A stretch of DNA of 64,000 nt from the NCBI GenBank assembly GCA_965248855.1, contig CBDFKQ010000004.1, positions 124,001 to 188,000 of the forward strand, read 5' to 3'. The position numbers and the translations under genes are program-made. Positions 7,981 to 17,911 of this stretch are shown one piece after another. The stretch is from CBDFKQ01 sp965248855 (GTDB lineage: Bacteria; Bacteroidota; Bacteroidia; Cytophagales; 172606-1). How positions within the stretch are numbered: the first letter of the stretch is position 1; every line of letters begins with the position of its first letter. The notes below the pieces were generated by a model, which worked only from the letters and a program-made list of their open reading frames with translations, did no database searches and was not told where the DNA came from.

Positions 7981-10272
7981 ATGAAACTTTTTTTTACATC
8001 TTTCATTGCTTTTATGGCAATGTTTTGCATTTCTTCTGCGCAAAATAATATTGCAAAATCAGGTACAGCAGACCTTGAAAATAATAAGGAGTATAAATTT
8101 GTAATTAAAATGGCTGAAAAATATTTCAACCGAGGGGATTATCATAATGCACTGGATTGGTATGAGGAGGCATTGCATAAAGATTCAAATAACGTTTCTG
8201 TTTTATTTAATACTGCCATTTGCCATATCGATTTATATGCAGATATGAAATCTGTTTATTATTTAAAAAAGGCAAATTCTTTAACACCAAATTTTTCTCC
8301 GGATTATCATTATTGGCTTGCAACAGCATTTCATCTCAATCTGGCTTTTGATTCTGCCACAGATCATTACAATAAATATTTGATGGAAAATAAAAACCAT
8401 CCGGAAAAAACGCTAAGCATTCAAAAATTTATTTCCGAAGCTGCGATTGGTAAGAAATATGTGGAGAAAGATAAAAATTATTATTGTGAAAATTTAAAAA
8501 TGCCACTCAACGGAGAGTACTCCGAAAAAAATGCTTTGTGGACAAAAAATTATCAAAGTTTATATTTTAATTCCGACAGAACTGAAGGAAAAGGAAAGCA
8601 TGAGATTACTCATAAAGGTGACGCCTTTGAAAATATTTATTTTTCGGAAATTAAAAATGAAAAATTTTCTTACCCTTTAATTTTAAAGGGAATTAATAAA
8701 AGTAAAAGCAATACAAACATTATTAGTTTTTTTGATAATGATAATAAAATGCTCGTTTCACAATCTGGCAAAACAAAAAAACTTTTTATTTCTGAGAAGT
8801 CAGGTGACAATTGGGGTGAACTTAAACCATTTTTAAATGAAGTAGAATTACTTGAAAACTTTTCAAGCATAAATATTTCAGTAGATGGTTCTATCCTAAT
8901 TTTTTCTACAGCGCATCAGGGAAACAACCATGATCTTTATTCCATGAAGGATATTGGTGGTAAATGGACAAAACCACAATTATTAAATAATTCTATTAAT
9001 AGTTCTGCTGACGAAAACTTTCCGATTTTAAGTTTGGATAAACAAACTTTATATTTTTCTTCAAAGAGAGATTCAGGAATGGGTGGTTTTGATATTTATG
9101 AAGCCAAATACAATAATGAAAGAAAAGATTGGGAAACACCTCTAAATCTTGCTTATCCAATTAATTCACCGGCAGATGATTTTTTTTCATTCTTTGATCA
9201 AAAAAATAATAAAAGATTATTAATTTCTAATAGGAGTGGAGGTTATGGGGAGTTTGATGTTTTTTCTGTTGAACCATTTGGCCGGGTAAATGTAAAAGGT
9301 AATATTGTTATTAAAGGATTGGATGAAAATAAAAATAATTTAATAATAAAATTTTATTCAAACTCGCATGATAGTTTAAATGCTGAAATTAAAAACGGAA
9401 GTTATTCAACAAAACTACCATCAAGCTATTTATACAAAGCAAAAATTGTTGATAGAGCCGGAAAAATTTTAAAAGAGGAAGGGTTTTATGTTCCTTCAGT
9501 TAAAAATGATTCAACTACTTTCGTTAAAGATTTTAATATTGAATTAAAGGTTTTGGAAAAAACAGAACCAAGTCTGAATCTAACAGATAGATTTCTGGTA
9601 AAAATTGATTATGACCCAGCCAAACTATTAATTATAAATGGCCTTTTAAAAAATGATAAAGAATTAAAAAATCTAAAATCAAAAATAATTCTTCACGACT
9701 ATTTAAATAATAAAACCATCACAGAAACGGAAACAGATTCGTCAGGTAATTACCAATTTATTATAAAGCCGGAAGCATTAAAAAATTATCGAATTGAAAT
9801 AAAATCAAATAATTATTTATCGGAATGGATTAATATTATTGGTGTTGATTCTTTACCAAAAAACAGTAATGAAGGCGAATTAAAGAAAAACCAATTTAAT
9901 ACATTGTTACTTACTTCTGTTCTGCATAAAAATGAAAATGTTTTGGCTAGAATTTATTTTTCGTTGAGTAACGCTGAAATTAATAATAGTGATGAAGTCT
10001 ATTTAAATTCAGTAGTTGAAAAATTAATTAAAAATCCGAAATTAAAAATTTTTATAAAAGGATATGATGATAACACAGGCGAAAAATTGATTAATAACAG
10101 AATTTCTCATCAAAGGGCGGAAAACGTTAAGAAATATTTTTTAAAAAGGGGAGTAGCACATAATAGAATGATAGATAAAGGGATGGGAAGTAATTTTTTT
10201 GCTGCACCAAACGATGTGGAAATGAATGGCAGAGATAATAATAGAAGAGTTGAGATTGAGTTGATAAAATGA
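7981..10272 (+). CDS. PorE-like OmpA-family protein (TPR, PD40 propeller, CRD-like, OmpA_C)
   Basis: The 763-residue protein has an N-terminal signal peptide ending near SSAQNN. Tetratricopeptide repeats follow (about residues 35-130: YHNALDWYEEALHKDSNN). Then come PD40-type propeller blades (about 190-420, each with FSSKRDSGMGGFDIYEA-like turns), a carboxypeptidase-regulatory-like domain (about 545-620) and a C-terminal OmpA peptidoglycan-binding domain (LINNRISHQRAENVKKYFL, then NNRRVEIELIK). This order matches PorE of the type IX secretion system, a periplasmic peptidoglycan anchor for the secretion complex. Bacteroidota usually encode several relatives with this layout, so the PorE assignment is an inference. 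It has its own promoter region, separate from the gld operon 6 kb downstream. Confidence 0.8.
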   Translation: MKLFFTSFIAFMAMFCISSAQNNIAKSGTADLENNKEYKFVIKMAEKYFNRGDYHNALDWYEEALHKDSNNVSVLFNTAICHIDLYADMKSVYYLKKANSLTPNFSPDYHYWLATAFHLNLAFDSATDHYNKYLMENKNHPEKTLSIQKFISEAAIGKKYVEKDKNYYCENLKMPLNGEYSEKNALWTKNYQSLYFNSDRTEGKGKHEITHKGDAFENIYFSEIKNEKFSYPLILKGINKSKSNTNIISFFDNDNKMLVSQSGKTKKLFISEKSGDNWGELKPFLNEVELLENFSSINISVDGSILIFSTAHQGNNHDLYSMKDIGGKWTKPQLLNNSINSSADENFPILSLDKQTLYFSSKRDSGMGGFDIYEAKYNNERKDWETPLNLAYPINSPADDFFSFFDQKNNKRLLISNRSGGYGEFDVFSVEPFGRVNVKGNIVIKGLDENKNNLIIKFYSNSHDSLNAEIKNGSYSTKLPSSYLYKAKIVDRAGKILKEEGFYVPSVKNDSTTFVKDFNIELKVLEKTEPSLNLTDRFLVKIDYDPAKLLIINGLLKNDKELKNLKSKIILHDYLNNKTITETETDSSGNYQFIIKPEALKNYRIEIKSNNYLSEWINIIGVDSLPKNSNEGELKKNQFNTLLLTSVLHKNENVLARIYFSLSNAEINNSDEVYLNSVVEKLIKNPKLKIFIKGYDDNTGEKLINNRISHQRAENVKKYFLKRGVAHNRMIDKGMGSNFFAAPNDVEMNGRDNNRRVEIELIK

Positions 10273-10284
10273 TTTTATATTTAA

Positions 10285-11415
10285 TTATTTTTCAAGAAAT
10301 AAATGTAAAGTAATTTCATCTGCCAATAATTTTCCTTTTTGGGTGAGGGTTATAATATTATTATTTAAGGTTAAATGGCCTGAAATAATATAATTTTCAA
10401 TTAAATATTTGTTTTTTTTATAAAAATTTATTTCCGATATTTTTTCAATTTCATTTATATCTATTCCCCATTTTGTTCTTAAACAGGTAAGTAAATATTC
10501 ATTTATTTGGTCAGTTGTTGATAAGTGTTCAATAGTGAAGGGAAGTATATTTTTTTTAATACTACTTACATATTCATTATTATTAGAAACATTCCATTGC
10601 CTGGTTGCGCCATTAAACGAATGTGCAGATGGCCCGAGGCCTAAATAATTTTTTCTTCTCCAATAATTGCTATTATGCCTGGCATATTTATCAGGCAAAC
10701 AAAAATTTGATATTTCATATTGCTCAAAATTATTTTCAGAAAGATATTTAACTAAAATTTCAAATTGCTTTGCTGAAAATTCTTCATCAAGCGGAGCGAT
10801 TTTTCCATTTTTTAATTGTTTTCCAAAAACTGTTTTTGGTTCAATTGTTAATGAATATGCAGAAATATGTTGAATATTTAATTCAACTGCTTTCTGCAAA
10901 TCATTTTCCCAAATAGTGTGATCGTGATGAGGAACAGAATAAATAAGATCGATAGTTATATTATCAAAGCCGGCATTTTGTGAATTGATAACTGAGATGT
11001 AAGCTTCAGATGAATTATGTGCCCTGTTCATGAATTTTAAGTGCGGCTCATAAAAAGATTGCACACCGATACTTAACCTGTTAAAGGGATATTTTTTTAA
11101 AATAATTAATTTTTCTTTTGATAAGTCATCAGGATTGGCTTCCAAAGTTATTTCAGCATCGTCATCAATAATAAAATTTTTATAAATAGCATTAAATATA
11201 ATTTCAATCTCCTCCTCATTGAGTAATGAAGGAGTACCCCCGCCAAAGTAAATTGTTTCAATCTTGCTTGATTTCAAATAATCTTTTTGCAAAGCTATTT
11301 CGTTAGCAATAGCCAATGCCAAATCTTTTTTAAGATTAAGGTTGGTGCTAAAATGAAAATCGCAATAATAGCAAGCCTTTTTACAGAAAGGAATATGAAT
11401 ATAAATACCTGACAC
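10285..11415 (-). CDS. hemW: HemW, radical SAM haem chaperone (HemN-like)
   Basis: The 376-residue protein opens with IYIHIPFCKKACYYCDFH, the radical-SAM CxxxCxxC cluster at Cys11, Cys15 and Cys18. TIYFGGGTPSLL and a SIGVQSFYEPHLKFMNR segment follow, and the HemN C-terminal region is present. HemW proteins are haem-binding chaperones; they lack the extra N-terminal region of true coproporphyrinogen III dehydrogenase and were long mis-annotated as HemN. The short N-terminus and normal length here favour HemW. It converges on the PorE-like gene with a 12-bp gap and is divergent from the Omp85 gene. Confidence 0.93.
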   Translation of the reverse strand: MSGIYIHIPFCKKACYYCDFHFSTNLNLKKDLALAIANEIALQKDYLKSSKIETIYFGGGTPSLLNEEEIEIIFNAIYKNFIIDDDAEITLEANPDDLSKEKLIILKKYPFNRLSIGVQSFYEPHLKFMNRAHNSSEAYISVINSQNAGFDNITIDLIYSVPHHDHTIWENDLQKAVELNIQHISAYSLTIEPKTVFGKQLKNGKIAPLDEEFSAKQFEILVKYLSENNFEQYEISNFCLPDKYARHNSNYWRRKNYLGLGPSAHSFNGATRQWNVSNNNEYVSSIKKNILPFTIEHLSTTDQINEYLLTCLRTKWGIDINEIEKISEINFYKKNKYLIENYIISGHLTLNNNIITLTQKGKLLADEITLHLFLEK

Positions 11416-11571
11416 AAAAATTATTTAAATACTGATATCGTTATTTTGATATAAAGATAATTTAAAAGAAAATGATTTGTTTAAATCTATATTCAGTTTT
11501 AAAATGGATTTAATTCAATCATAATTTTTTAATATTTTTTTTAGTAAGATTGTAATTAAGTAAAATTCAAA

Positions 11572-13329
11572 TTGCGGATATTTTATAAAATATTTTTCTT
11601 AATTCTCATCGGAAGTTCAACCCATTTCGTGTTGGGTCAAAAAAAAATAATTCTTTCAATCCATATTACGGATCATGAAAAAACTTTCATTGCGAAAAAA
11701 AATATAACAAGTGAATTCAAAGATTCTCTCTCAGCTATTACATCAATAAAAAATTTAATTCTGGATTATCACAAAAAAGGTTTTCTTTTATCAGAGGCGG
11801 AAGGGATTTTAAAAACACATGATACTTTAATTGCTTTTGTTAATGTTGGGAAACAATTTCATTGGGCAAATTTACACAAAGGCAATGTATCTGAAGAAAT
11901 GTTATCCGCTATTGGGTTTAGGGAGAAAATATATAAAGAAAAAATATTTTCTTATCAACAAGTTGAAAGGCTTGAAAAAGATATCTTAAACTATTCTGAA
12001 AATAATGGTTATCCTTTTGCGACCATTAAATTAGATTCCATTCATATTCAGCAAGATAAAATCGGGGCGAATTTATTGTACGATTCCGGCTTGCCATTTG
12101 TTTTCGATAGTATTTCAATAATAGGAACAGCAAGAGTGAAAACGAAATTTCTGGCATCTTACCTAAGAATTTTTCCGGGACAACCTTATGATCAGGAAAA
12201 GGTAAATAACATTGATATTATTTTAAAACATTTGCCTTTCTTGAAAATTACTGCACCTGTAGATGTGATTTTTAAAAATGAAAAAGCGTATATACTTATC
12301 TATGCAGATAATAAAAAATCAAATCAATTTGACGGAATAATTGGTTTTGCACCAAATCAATCATCAACAAAAGCCGGAAGTAAATTATTGATTACCGGAG
12401 AAATAAATTTTCAAATGAAAAATCTTTTCACCGGAGGAAAAACTTTTTCGTTGGTTTGGAAACAAGTACGACCCCTATCACCCTTGTTAAATGTTCAATA
12501 TATTCATCCTAATTTATTTCGAACACCTTTAGAAGTTGATGTTCAATTAAATTTATTGAAACAAGATTCTTTATTTTTAAATGTATTTCGCAAAGCTGCT
12601 TTATCTGAAAGGATATCTAGAAATCAAAAAGCAGGAATAAATATTGCATTGCAAACATCTTCTCCTTTAGGCAGTAATATAAAATATGATACAATAAAGA
12701 TCTTGCCAAATGTATTAAATACTAAATATTTATCATATGGCCTTCAGTATAATCTTTACTCATTAAATGATTTATTATATCCTTCAAAGGGTTGGGATGT
12801 GCAAATTCAAGGATCGATAGGCACAAAAACCATTATAAAAAATAGTTTTATCAGCGACCAATATTATGATGGAATTTCTTTAAATTCTGTTCAATCTATT
12901 TTTAAATCGGATATAAAAAAATATTTTTTATTTAAAAAAAGATCAGTCATTCTATTGCGTTTGCAAAGTGCAAAAATTTGGAATGAAAATTTATTTCAAA
13001 ATGAATTGTTTCGTTTAGGAGGTTTAAATAGTCTGAGAGGTTTTAATGAAAATACATTTTATGCTTCAGAATATAGTTTGGGAACAATCGAATACAGGTT
13101 TTTAATTGACAAGGATGCCTATATGTATACATTTTTTGATTATGCATATTATAAATACCAAACAAAAAATATTTCATTTTCTGATAAGCCTTTTGGAACA
13201 GGGTTGGGCATAAGCTTTAGTACAGCAAATGGAATATTTAATTTTGTTTATGCAAGTGGAAAATCTTCTCAACAAACTTTCGGACTAAATTTTTCTAAAA
13301 TCCATTTTGGTTATACAAGTAGATTTTAA
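11572..13329 (+). CDS. Omp85/BamA-TamA-like outer-membrane protein
   Basis: The 585-residue protein has a signal peptide (about residues 1-22, ending FVLGQ), POTRA-like domains through about residue 245 (RVKTKFLASYLRIFPGQPYD), and a 16-strand-type C-terminal barrel. The barrel carries the Omp85 lid-loop signature (GGLNSLRGF) and ends in an aromatic residue (Phe585). At under 600 residues it is shorter than BamA and lies nearer TamA-like or lipid-linked Omp85 proteins. Its client is unknown. No ATG is usable: an in-frame stop sits at 11557-11559 and the signal peptide begins at the TTG at 11572, so the gene probably starts with TTG. Confidence 0.85.
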   Translation: MRIFYKIFFLILIGSSTHFVLGQKKIILSIHITDHEKTFIAKKNITSEFKDSLSAITSIKNLILDYHKKGFLLSEAEGILKTHDTLIAFVNVGKQFHWANLHKGNVSEEMLSAIGFREKIYKEKIFSYQQVERLEKDILNYSENNGYPFATIKLDSIHIQQDKIGANLLYDSGLPFVFDSISIIGTARVKTKFLASYLRIFPGQPYDQEKVNNIDIILKHLPFLKITAPVDVIFKNEKAYILIYADNKKSNQFDGIIGFAPNQSSTKAGSKLLITGEINFQMKNLFTGGKTFSLVWKQVRPLSPLLNVQYIHPNLFRTPLEVDVQLNLLKQDSLFLNVFRKAALSERISRNQKAGINIALQTSSPLGSNIKYDTIKILPNVLNTKYLSYGLQYNLYSLNDLLYPSKGWDVQIQGSIGTKTIIKNSFISDQYYDGISLNSVQSIFKSDIKKYFLFKKRSVILLRLQSAKIWNENLFQNELFRLGGLNSLRGFNENTFYASEYSLGTIEYRFLIDKDAYMYTFFDYAYYKYQTKNISFSDKPFGTGLGISFSTANGIFNFVYASGKSSQQTFGLNFSKIHFGYTSRF

Positions 13330-13446
13330 TTGTTTTTATTTCTTTTTTAATATAAAATTATCTTTTTTTGCACACTAGTCTTCGCGTATAAATTTTATTT
13401 TTAATTACCTTTTAATTAAATAGAGTATAAATACGTAGTTCATGTT

Positions 13447-14508
13447 TTGCATCAGCTAAATCTTATTTACTTGTATTCATTAATTAATTCGTCTCTTGCA
13501 TTTATTTGGGCCTTTCTTATTTCAGTTTTTGCTATTCCATCTATTGTTAGGGTTTCGCATCAAAAGAAAATATTAGACGAACCCAATGGAAGAACCATCC
13601 ATCTTTCATCAACTCCCCGCCTTGGAGGGCTTGCCATTTTTGCAGGTTTGTTATCATCATTAACTATTTTTGGAAATCTTGCAAATGGAATTCAATATGT
13701 TTTGGCCGGAACCAGTATATTGTTTTTTATTGGGCTTAAAGATGATATAGTAACTGTTTCGGCTTTTAAGAAGTTTTTTGTCCAATTACTGGCAAGCAGT
13801 ATCATTTTATTTATTGGCAACATTCGTATTACAAGTTTTCAGGGAATGTTTGGTATTTATGAAATTCCTGATGGAATGAGCTACGCATTTTCATTAATTT
13901 TAATTATTGGAGTAACCAATGCTATAAACTTAATAGATGGCTTGGATGGTTTGTCGGGCACAATAATAATAATAATTTCAGCGACATTCGGAGCTTTCTT
14001 TTTTATATATGGAGGATTGGTATTTGGGGCTTATGGAGATTTGGCAATATGTTTAATAGGTGGTGTTGTTGGTTTTTTAAGATATAATATGCATAAAGCA
14101 ATTATTTTTATGGGCGATGCAGGTTCATTGGTATGTGGTTTTATTATTTCAGTAATGGCAATGAAATTTATTGAAATGCAACCTGTGCATACTACACCTA
14201 CAATTGCATTAGGTATTTTATTTATTCCTTTATATGATACTTTAAGGGTTTCTATATCAAGAATCATTAAGGGGAAATCACCATTTTCCCCAGACAAGAA
14301 TCATATTCATCATCGTTTTATTGCAATGGGGTTTTCGCAAATTGCAACGGTATTTATGTTAGCATTAATAAATATAAGTACAATTTTATTTGTTATCTTT
14401 TTTGAAAAGATGGGAATGCACTTTGAGTTAATGATTATTATAATCTTTTCAGTACTTTTAACAGTAATTCTGGAAATGATTCCCCGATTAAAAAAAGTGC
14501 CTGTCTGA
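13447..14508 (+). CDS. MraY/WecA-family undecaprenyl-phosphate sugar-1-phosphate transferase
   Basis: The 353-residue polytopic membrane enzyme transfers a sugar-1-phosphate (GlcNAc-1-P in WecA) from a UDP-sugar to undecaprenyl phosphate, starting a surface glycan. Visible family motifs are DEPNGRTIHLSSTPRLGG, the acidic GLKDD, NAINLIDGLDGLSG, FMGDAGSL and the cytoplasmic His loop PDKNHIHHRF. The last is typical of WecA rather than MraY. About ten membrane helices are visible. The start is probably TTG at 13447, since the only nearby ATG (13442) is out of frame and stops at once. It could initiate the polysaccharide made by the locus at 33.7-53 kb, although it lies 20 kb away. Confidence 0.9.
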   Translation: MHQLNLIYLYSLINSSLAFIWAFLISVFAIPSIVRVSHQKKILDEPNGRTIHLSSTPRLGGLAIFAGLLSSLTIFGNLANGIQYVLAGTSILFFIGLKDDIVTVSAFKKFFVQLLASSIILFIGNIRITSFQGMFGIYEIPDGMSYAFSLILIIGVTNAINLIDGLDGLSGTIIIIISATFGAFFFIYGGLVFGAYGDLAICLIGGVVGFLRYNMHKAIIFMGDAGSLVCGFIISVMAMKFIEMQPVHTTPTIALGILFIPLYDTLRVSISRIIKGKSPFSPDKNHIHHRFIAMGFSQIATVFMLALINISTILFVIFFEKMGMHFELMIIIIFSVLLTVILEMIPRLKKVPV

Positions 14509-14521
14509 TTTGCATAAAGCA

Positions 14522-15742
14522 ATGAGTATTTTATCCAATTATAATTTTATAATTTCCAAAATTAAATGTCAAAATGGATTAAAAATTAATATTTTTTGTT
14601 CTGTATTTGTATTTTTCTTTTTGGTGTTAAAAAGCAATTTTCTTTTTGCCCAGTCTGATATTGATAAAAAATTTGAGATTGTTTACGATTTTTCCGATGA
14701 TTGGCTAATATTTAACCAAGAGAAAAATAATTATTTCCCATTATTAAGCAACCAAACTTCTAATTCTGTTAGTATATCCCTTCCTCTCAAAGATTATAAG
14801 AATTATAGTTTACATGCTTTTGTAATTGATGAAACCTATTTATATATCAATAACAGGCTTACATTAAAACTATCACCCCAAAGTGAATTGCTTTTTAATA
14901 TTGATAGTTTAAATAAGGAATTAAAAGCTGATAAAGCTTTTTTAACTTTTTATAGAAGAAATGCATTTTCTAAACTCCCAAAAGCAAGTATAGTTTATGT
15001 CAAACAGAGTGCTTCACAAGTTATCCGGCCTGTTAAATTATTAACAGCTGTGCCTATCATTAAAAGGCAAGGTTCTGTTTTTAAGAATTTTATGATTCTT
15101 TCTTTTGTATTCCTATTTTGTTCTTATGCTTTTTTGCTAAATTTTTATCCAAAAGTATTCGAACAATACTTTCAAATAAATAATATTTTCGGAGTTGTTG
15201 ATAAAACAACATTCTTACGATCTTTAAGTAGAGTGCAATTACTTTTTATTTTAAATCACAGTTTATTATTGAGTTTAGGGTTTAATATTTTAAAAAAAAT
15301 ACTTTCTCTTAATTCTCATACCTATATAATCGCTGAAGAAAATATTTATTTAATGGTTTACAACTGGATTGCCTGGGCACTTGTAATTTTTTGTTTAATT
15401 ATGGGTAAATATATTTTAATAAATGTTTTAGGAAATTTATTAAGAGGGGATAAGGTTGTTCATCTCCACTTTTACAGGCATATAAGTTTGTCACAAACTT
15501 TTTATTTGTTTTTTGTAACAGCTTTATTTTATACAATGCTAATTTACCCATTGGGGAATACAAATTTATATATGATTTTTTGGTCAATTATAGTAAGCTT
15601 TCAAATTATTAGAATGATAATAATAACCATAGGATTAAATAAAATAATACCATTTTATAATATGTATTTCTTTTCTTACATTTGTGCCACCGAAGCAATA
15701 CCTGTATTATTAGGATTCAAATACTTCAGTCAGATTCTCTAA
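14522..15742 (+). CDS. DUF4271 domain membrane protein
   Basis: This is a protein of about 406 residues with an N-terminal signal-like helix ending FLFAQ, an extracytoplasmic domain of about 150 residues, then a C-terminal part with several membrane helices beginning near residue 185 (NFMILSFVFLFCSYAFLLNF). This is the arrangement of DUF4271, a Bacteroidota-restricted family of unknown function. I prefer the ATG at 14522 to the TTG four codons earlier; both give the same signal sequence. The gene follows the WecA-like gene by 13 bp and precedes hemD by 27 bp. Adjacency to hemD is a recurrent arrangement in this phylum. Confidence 0.85.
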   Translation: MSILSNYNFIISKIKCQNGLKINIFCSVFVFFFLVLKSNFLFAQSDIDKKFEIVYDFSDDWLIFNQEKNNYFPLLSNQTSNSVSISLPLKDYKNYSLHAFVIDETYLYINNRLTLKLSPQSELLFNIDSLNKELKADKAFLTFYRRNAFSKLPKASIVYVKQSASQVIRPVKLLTAVPIIKRQGSVFKNFMILSFVFLFCSYAFLLNFYPKVFEQYFQINNIFGVVDKTTFLRSLSRVQLLFILNHSLLLSLGFNILKKILSLNSHTYIIAEENIYLMVYNWIAWALVIFCLIMGKYILINVLGNLLRGDKVVHLHFYRHISLSQTFYLFFVTALFYTMLIYPLGNTNLYMIFWSIIVSFQIIRMIIITIGLNKIIPFYNMYFFSYICATEAIPVLLGFKYFSQIL

Positions 15743-15769
15743 TACTTAACTTAATATCAGTTTAATAGA

Positions 15770-16555
15770 ATGAGTGTAGTAGAAACACAAGCCCCTCAAG
15801 ACAGACTGCGTAAAGTTTCCAGTATTTTAATTACTCAACCAAAGCCTGCCGACGATAAATCTCCATATTTCGATATTGCAAAAAAATACGATTTAAAAGT
15901 AGAATTTCGTTTGTTTATTGACATTGAACAAGTTTCTTTAAAAGATTTCCGTAAGCAAAAAATAGATATATTAGCTCATACCGGAGTAATATTTACAAGC
16001 AGAAATGCTGTTGATAATTTTTTTAGGATTGTAGCTGAATCAAAGTTGGAAATTCCTTCTGATATGAAATATTTTTGTATTTCTGAACAAACAGCCAACT
16101 ATTTACAGAAGTATATCGTAGTAAGAAAAAGAAAAGTTTTTGTGGGGACAAAAACAGCAGCAGATATGGCTGAAATATTAAGAAAGCATAAGGGAGAGAA
16201 ATTTTTGTTCCCATGTTCTGATATTCGTAAAAATGATATTCCGGATTTTATGGACGGAGGAGGTTTTCAATTTACCGAAGCTATTCTATATAGAACAGTT
16301 CCAAGCGATCTATCAGACCTTGAAAATGTAACATTTGACATAATTGCGTTCTTTAGTCCATCAGGAATTACATCTTTATATAAAAACTTTCCTGATTTTA
16401 TACAAAATAGTACTAGGATAGCGGCCTTCGGCCCAACTACAGCAAAAGCTGTTACTGATGCAGGATTGATATTAGATATTGAAGCTCCCATGCCTAATGC
16501 GCCATCAATGGCAGGTGCTTTGGAGTTATATGTTAAAAAAGCTAATGCATTATAA
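15770..16555 (+). CDS. hemD: uroporphyrinogen-III synthase
   Basis: The 260-residue soluble protein matches HemD, which closes hydroxymethylbilane into uroporphyrinogen III with inversion of ring D. The family is weakly conserved. Recognisable parts are the start SILITQPKP, the TGVIFTSRNAVDNFF segment, the linker FCISEQTANYLQKY, FFSPSGITSLY and the C-terminal IAAFGPTTAKAVTDAG, giving the expected two-domain layout. It is directly downstream of DUF4271 and probably in the same transcript. It is followed by the T9SS operon after a 173-bp gap. Confidence 0.9.
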   Translation: MSVVETQAPQDRLRKVSSILITQPKPADDKSPYFDIAKKYDLKVEFRLFIDIEQVSLKDFRKQKIDILAHTGVIFTSRNAVDNFFRIVAESKLEIPSDMKYFCISEQTANYLQKYIVVRKRKVFVGTKTAADMAEILRKHKGEKFLFPCSDIRKNDIPDFMDGGGFQFTEAILYRTVPSDLSDLENVTFDIIAFFSPSGITSLYKNFPDFIQNSTRIAAFGPTTAKAVTDAGLILDIEAPMPNAPSMAGALELYVKKANAL

Positions 16556-16728
16556 TATTGTTTGAAAGCATAATTGGATATTTATTACATTATATTAAAT
16601 AATATACTTTAATTTTGATTTTTTTCTTTTGAAATTACTATATTTAACCGTTAAAGAGCCCGTTAAGTAATTGCACTTAAAAAAAACTCTAATTTAATGA
16701 GGCATTTGCACTAAATTGTGTAATTTAA

Positions 16729-17709
16729 ATGAAAAAAAAATATTCATTAATACTAATAATACTGTTTTCAGGGTTTTTTTTTAAATCGGCATTTGCCCAA
16801 CAAGATTCTCAATTTAGTCAGTATATGTTTAATACCCTTTTTTTTAACCCTGCTTATGCAGGTTCTGAAGGATTTAGCAGGTTTCAACTTCATTATCGAA
16901 ATCAATGGACAGGGTATAGTACTTCAAATTCATCAGATAATTTAGGGGCGATTACCACTACAAATTTTAGTTTTACGACTCCAATTTCAAGATTAAGAAG
17001 TGGTGTTGGTGTGTATGTTAACCAAGATAAGAATAGCCCTATTACTAATTTAGATGCACAAATTTCTTACGCATATCATTATCCATTAAAAAATGGCAAA
17101 CTTTCTATTGGTTTGAGAGGAGGTATGTATAATAACGTAACGGATTTTGATAAATATAGAGCTGTAGAACCCAATGATCAATTGATATCTACAGGAAGAC
17201 AAACTGCAACAAAACCTGATTTAGCCGCCGGTTTATATTATAGAACTGAAAAATATTACATGGGAATAAGTATAAATCATATCGTTCATTCAAAATTTTC
17301 GTATGATAAAGTGAGTCTAATTAATGCTCTTGCAACTCATGCTTATTTTACGGCAGGTTATAATTTAGACATTAATTATGAGTGGGTTTTTACGCCTTCT
17401 GTATTAATTAAAAGTGATATAAATACTTATCAATTTAGTTTATCCGGTTTATTAACTTATAATAGAAATTTTTGGGGCGGTTTAAGTTTTAATCAGGGAG
17501 ATGCTGCAATTTTGATGGTAGGTGCTAATTTTGGAAAAGACAAACAAGGTAACAGACCGTTTAGATTTGGTTATTCATTTGATTTTATAATAAAAGGTTA
17601 TCAAGCAAAAGCAAGGACATCAAGTGAACTAATTTTATCATATAGGTTGCCAAATTTTATTCCAACGGCTCGTACTATAACACGAACTCCAAGGTTTAGA
17701 CAACATTAA
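16729..17709 (+). CDS. PorP/SprF-family type IX secretion outer-membrane protein
   Basis: The 326-residue protein has a signal peptide of 23 residues (…KSAFAQ) followed at once by DSQFSQYMFNTLFFNPAYAG, the signature of the PorP/SprF family, and then an outer-membrane beta-barrel. SprF of Flavobacterium is needed to deliver the adhesin SprB, and PorP of Porphyromonas is required for T9SS. Paralogues are often paired with individual large adhesins. Here it sits 202 bp upstream of gldK in the same direction, the position seen for the core-system copy. No adhesin gene is adjacent. Confidence 0.92.
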   Translation: MKKKYSLILIILFSGFFFKSAFAQQDSQFSQYMFNTLFFNPAYAGSEGFSRFQLHYRNQWTGYSTSNSSDNLGAITTTNFSFTTPISRLRSGVGVYVNQDKNSPITNLDAQISYAYHYPLKNGKLSIGLRGGMYNNVTDFDKYRAVEPNDQLISTGRQTATKPDLAAGLYYRTEKYYMGISINHIVHSKFSYDKVSLINALATHAYFTAGYNLDINYEWVFTPSVLIKSDINTYQFSLSGLLTYNRNFWGGLSFNQGDAAILMVGANFGKDKQGNRPFRFGYSFDFIIKGYQAKARTSSELILSYRLPNFIPTARTITRTPRFRQH

Positions 17710-17818
17710 TTAAAAATAGTTTTATAAAAAAAATTTAAAAATATTTCACAAATTGAAATAAAACTTACAACTTGTGTTAATATTCAGTTTTTTAATATTT
17801 CTTAAATTTTTTTAGTAA

Positions 17819-17826
17819 TATATTTG
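17819..17826 (+). promoter_or_regulatory. putative -7 element for the gldK operon
   Basis: TATATTTG fits the Bacteroidota -7 consensus TAnnTTTG and lies 85 bp before the gldK start. The upstream -33 TTTG is not perfect (TTTC at 17798-17801, 17-base spacing). It would allow gldKLMN to be transcribed apart from porP/sprF. Confidence 0.35.
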
Positions 17827-17911
17827 CTTCAGATAAGCGGATAAGATAATTTGAAATTAAAAGTGCTTTAATTCAAACATTAACAACAAAATAAGTAAAT
17901 AAACAGGTGTT

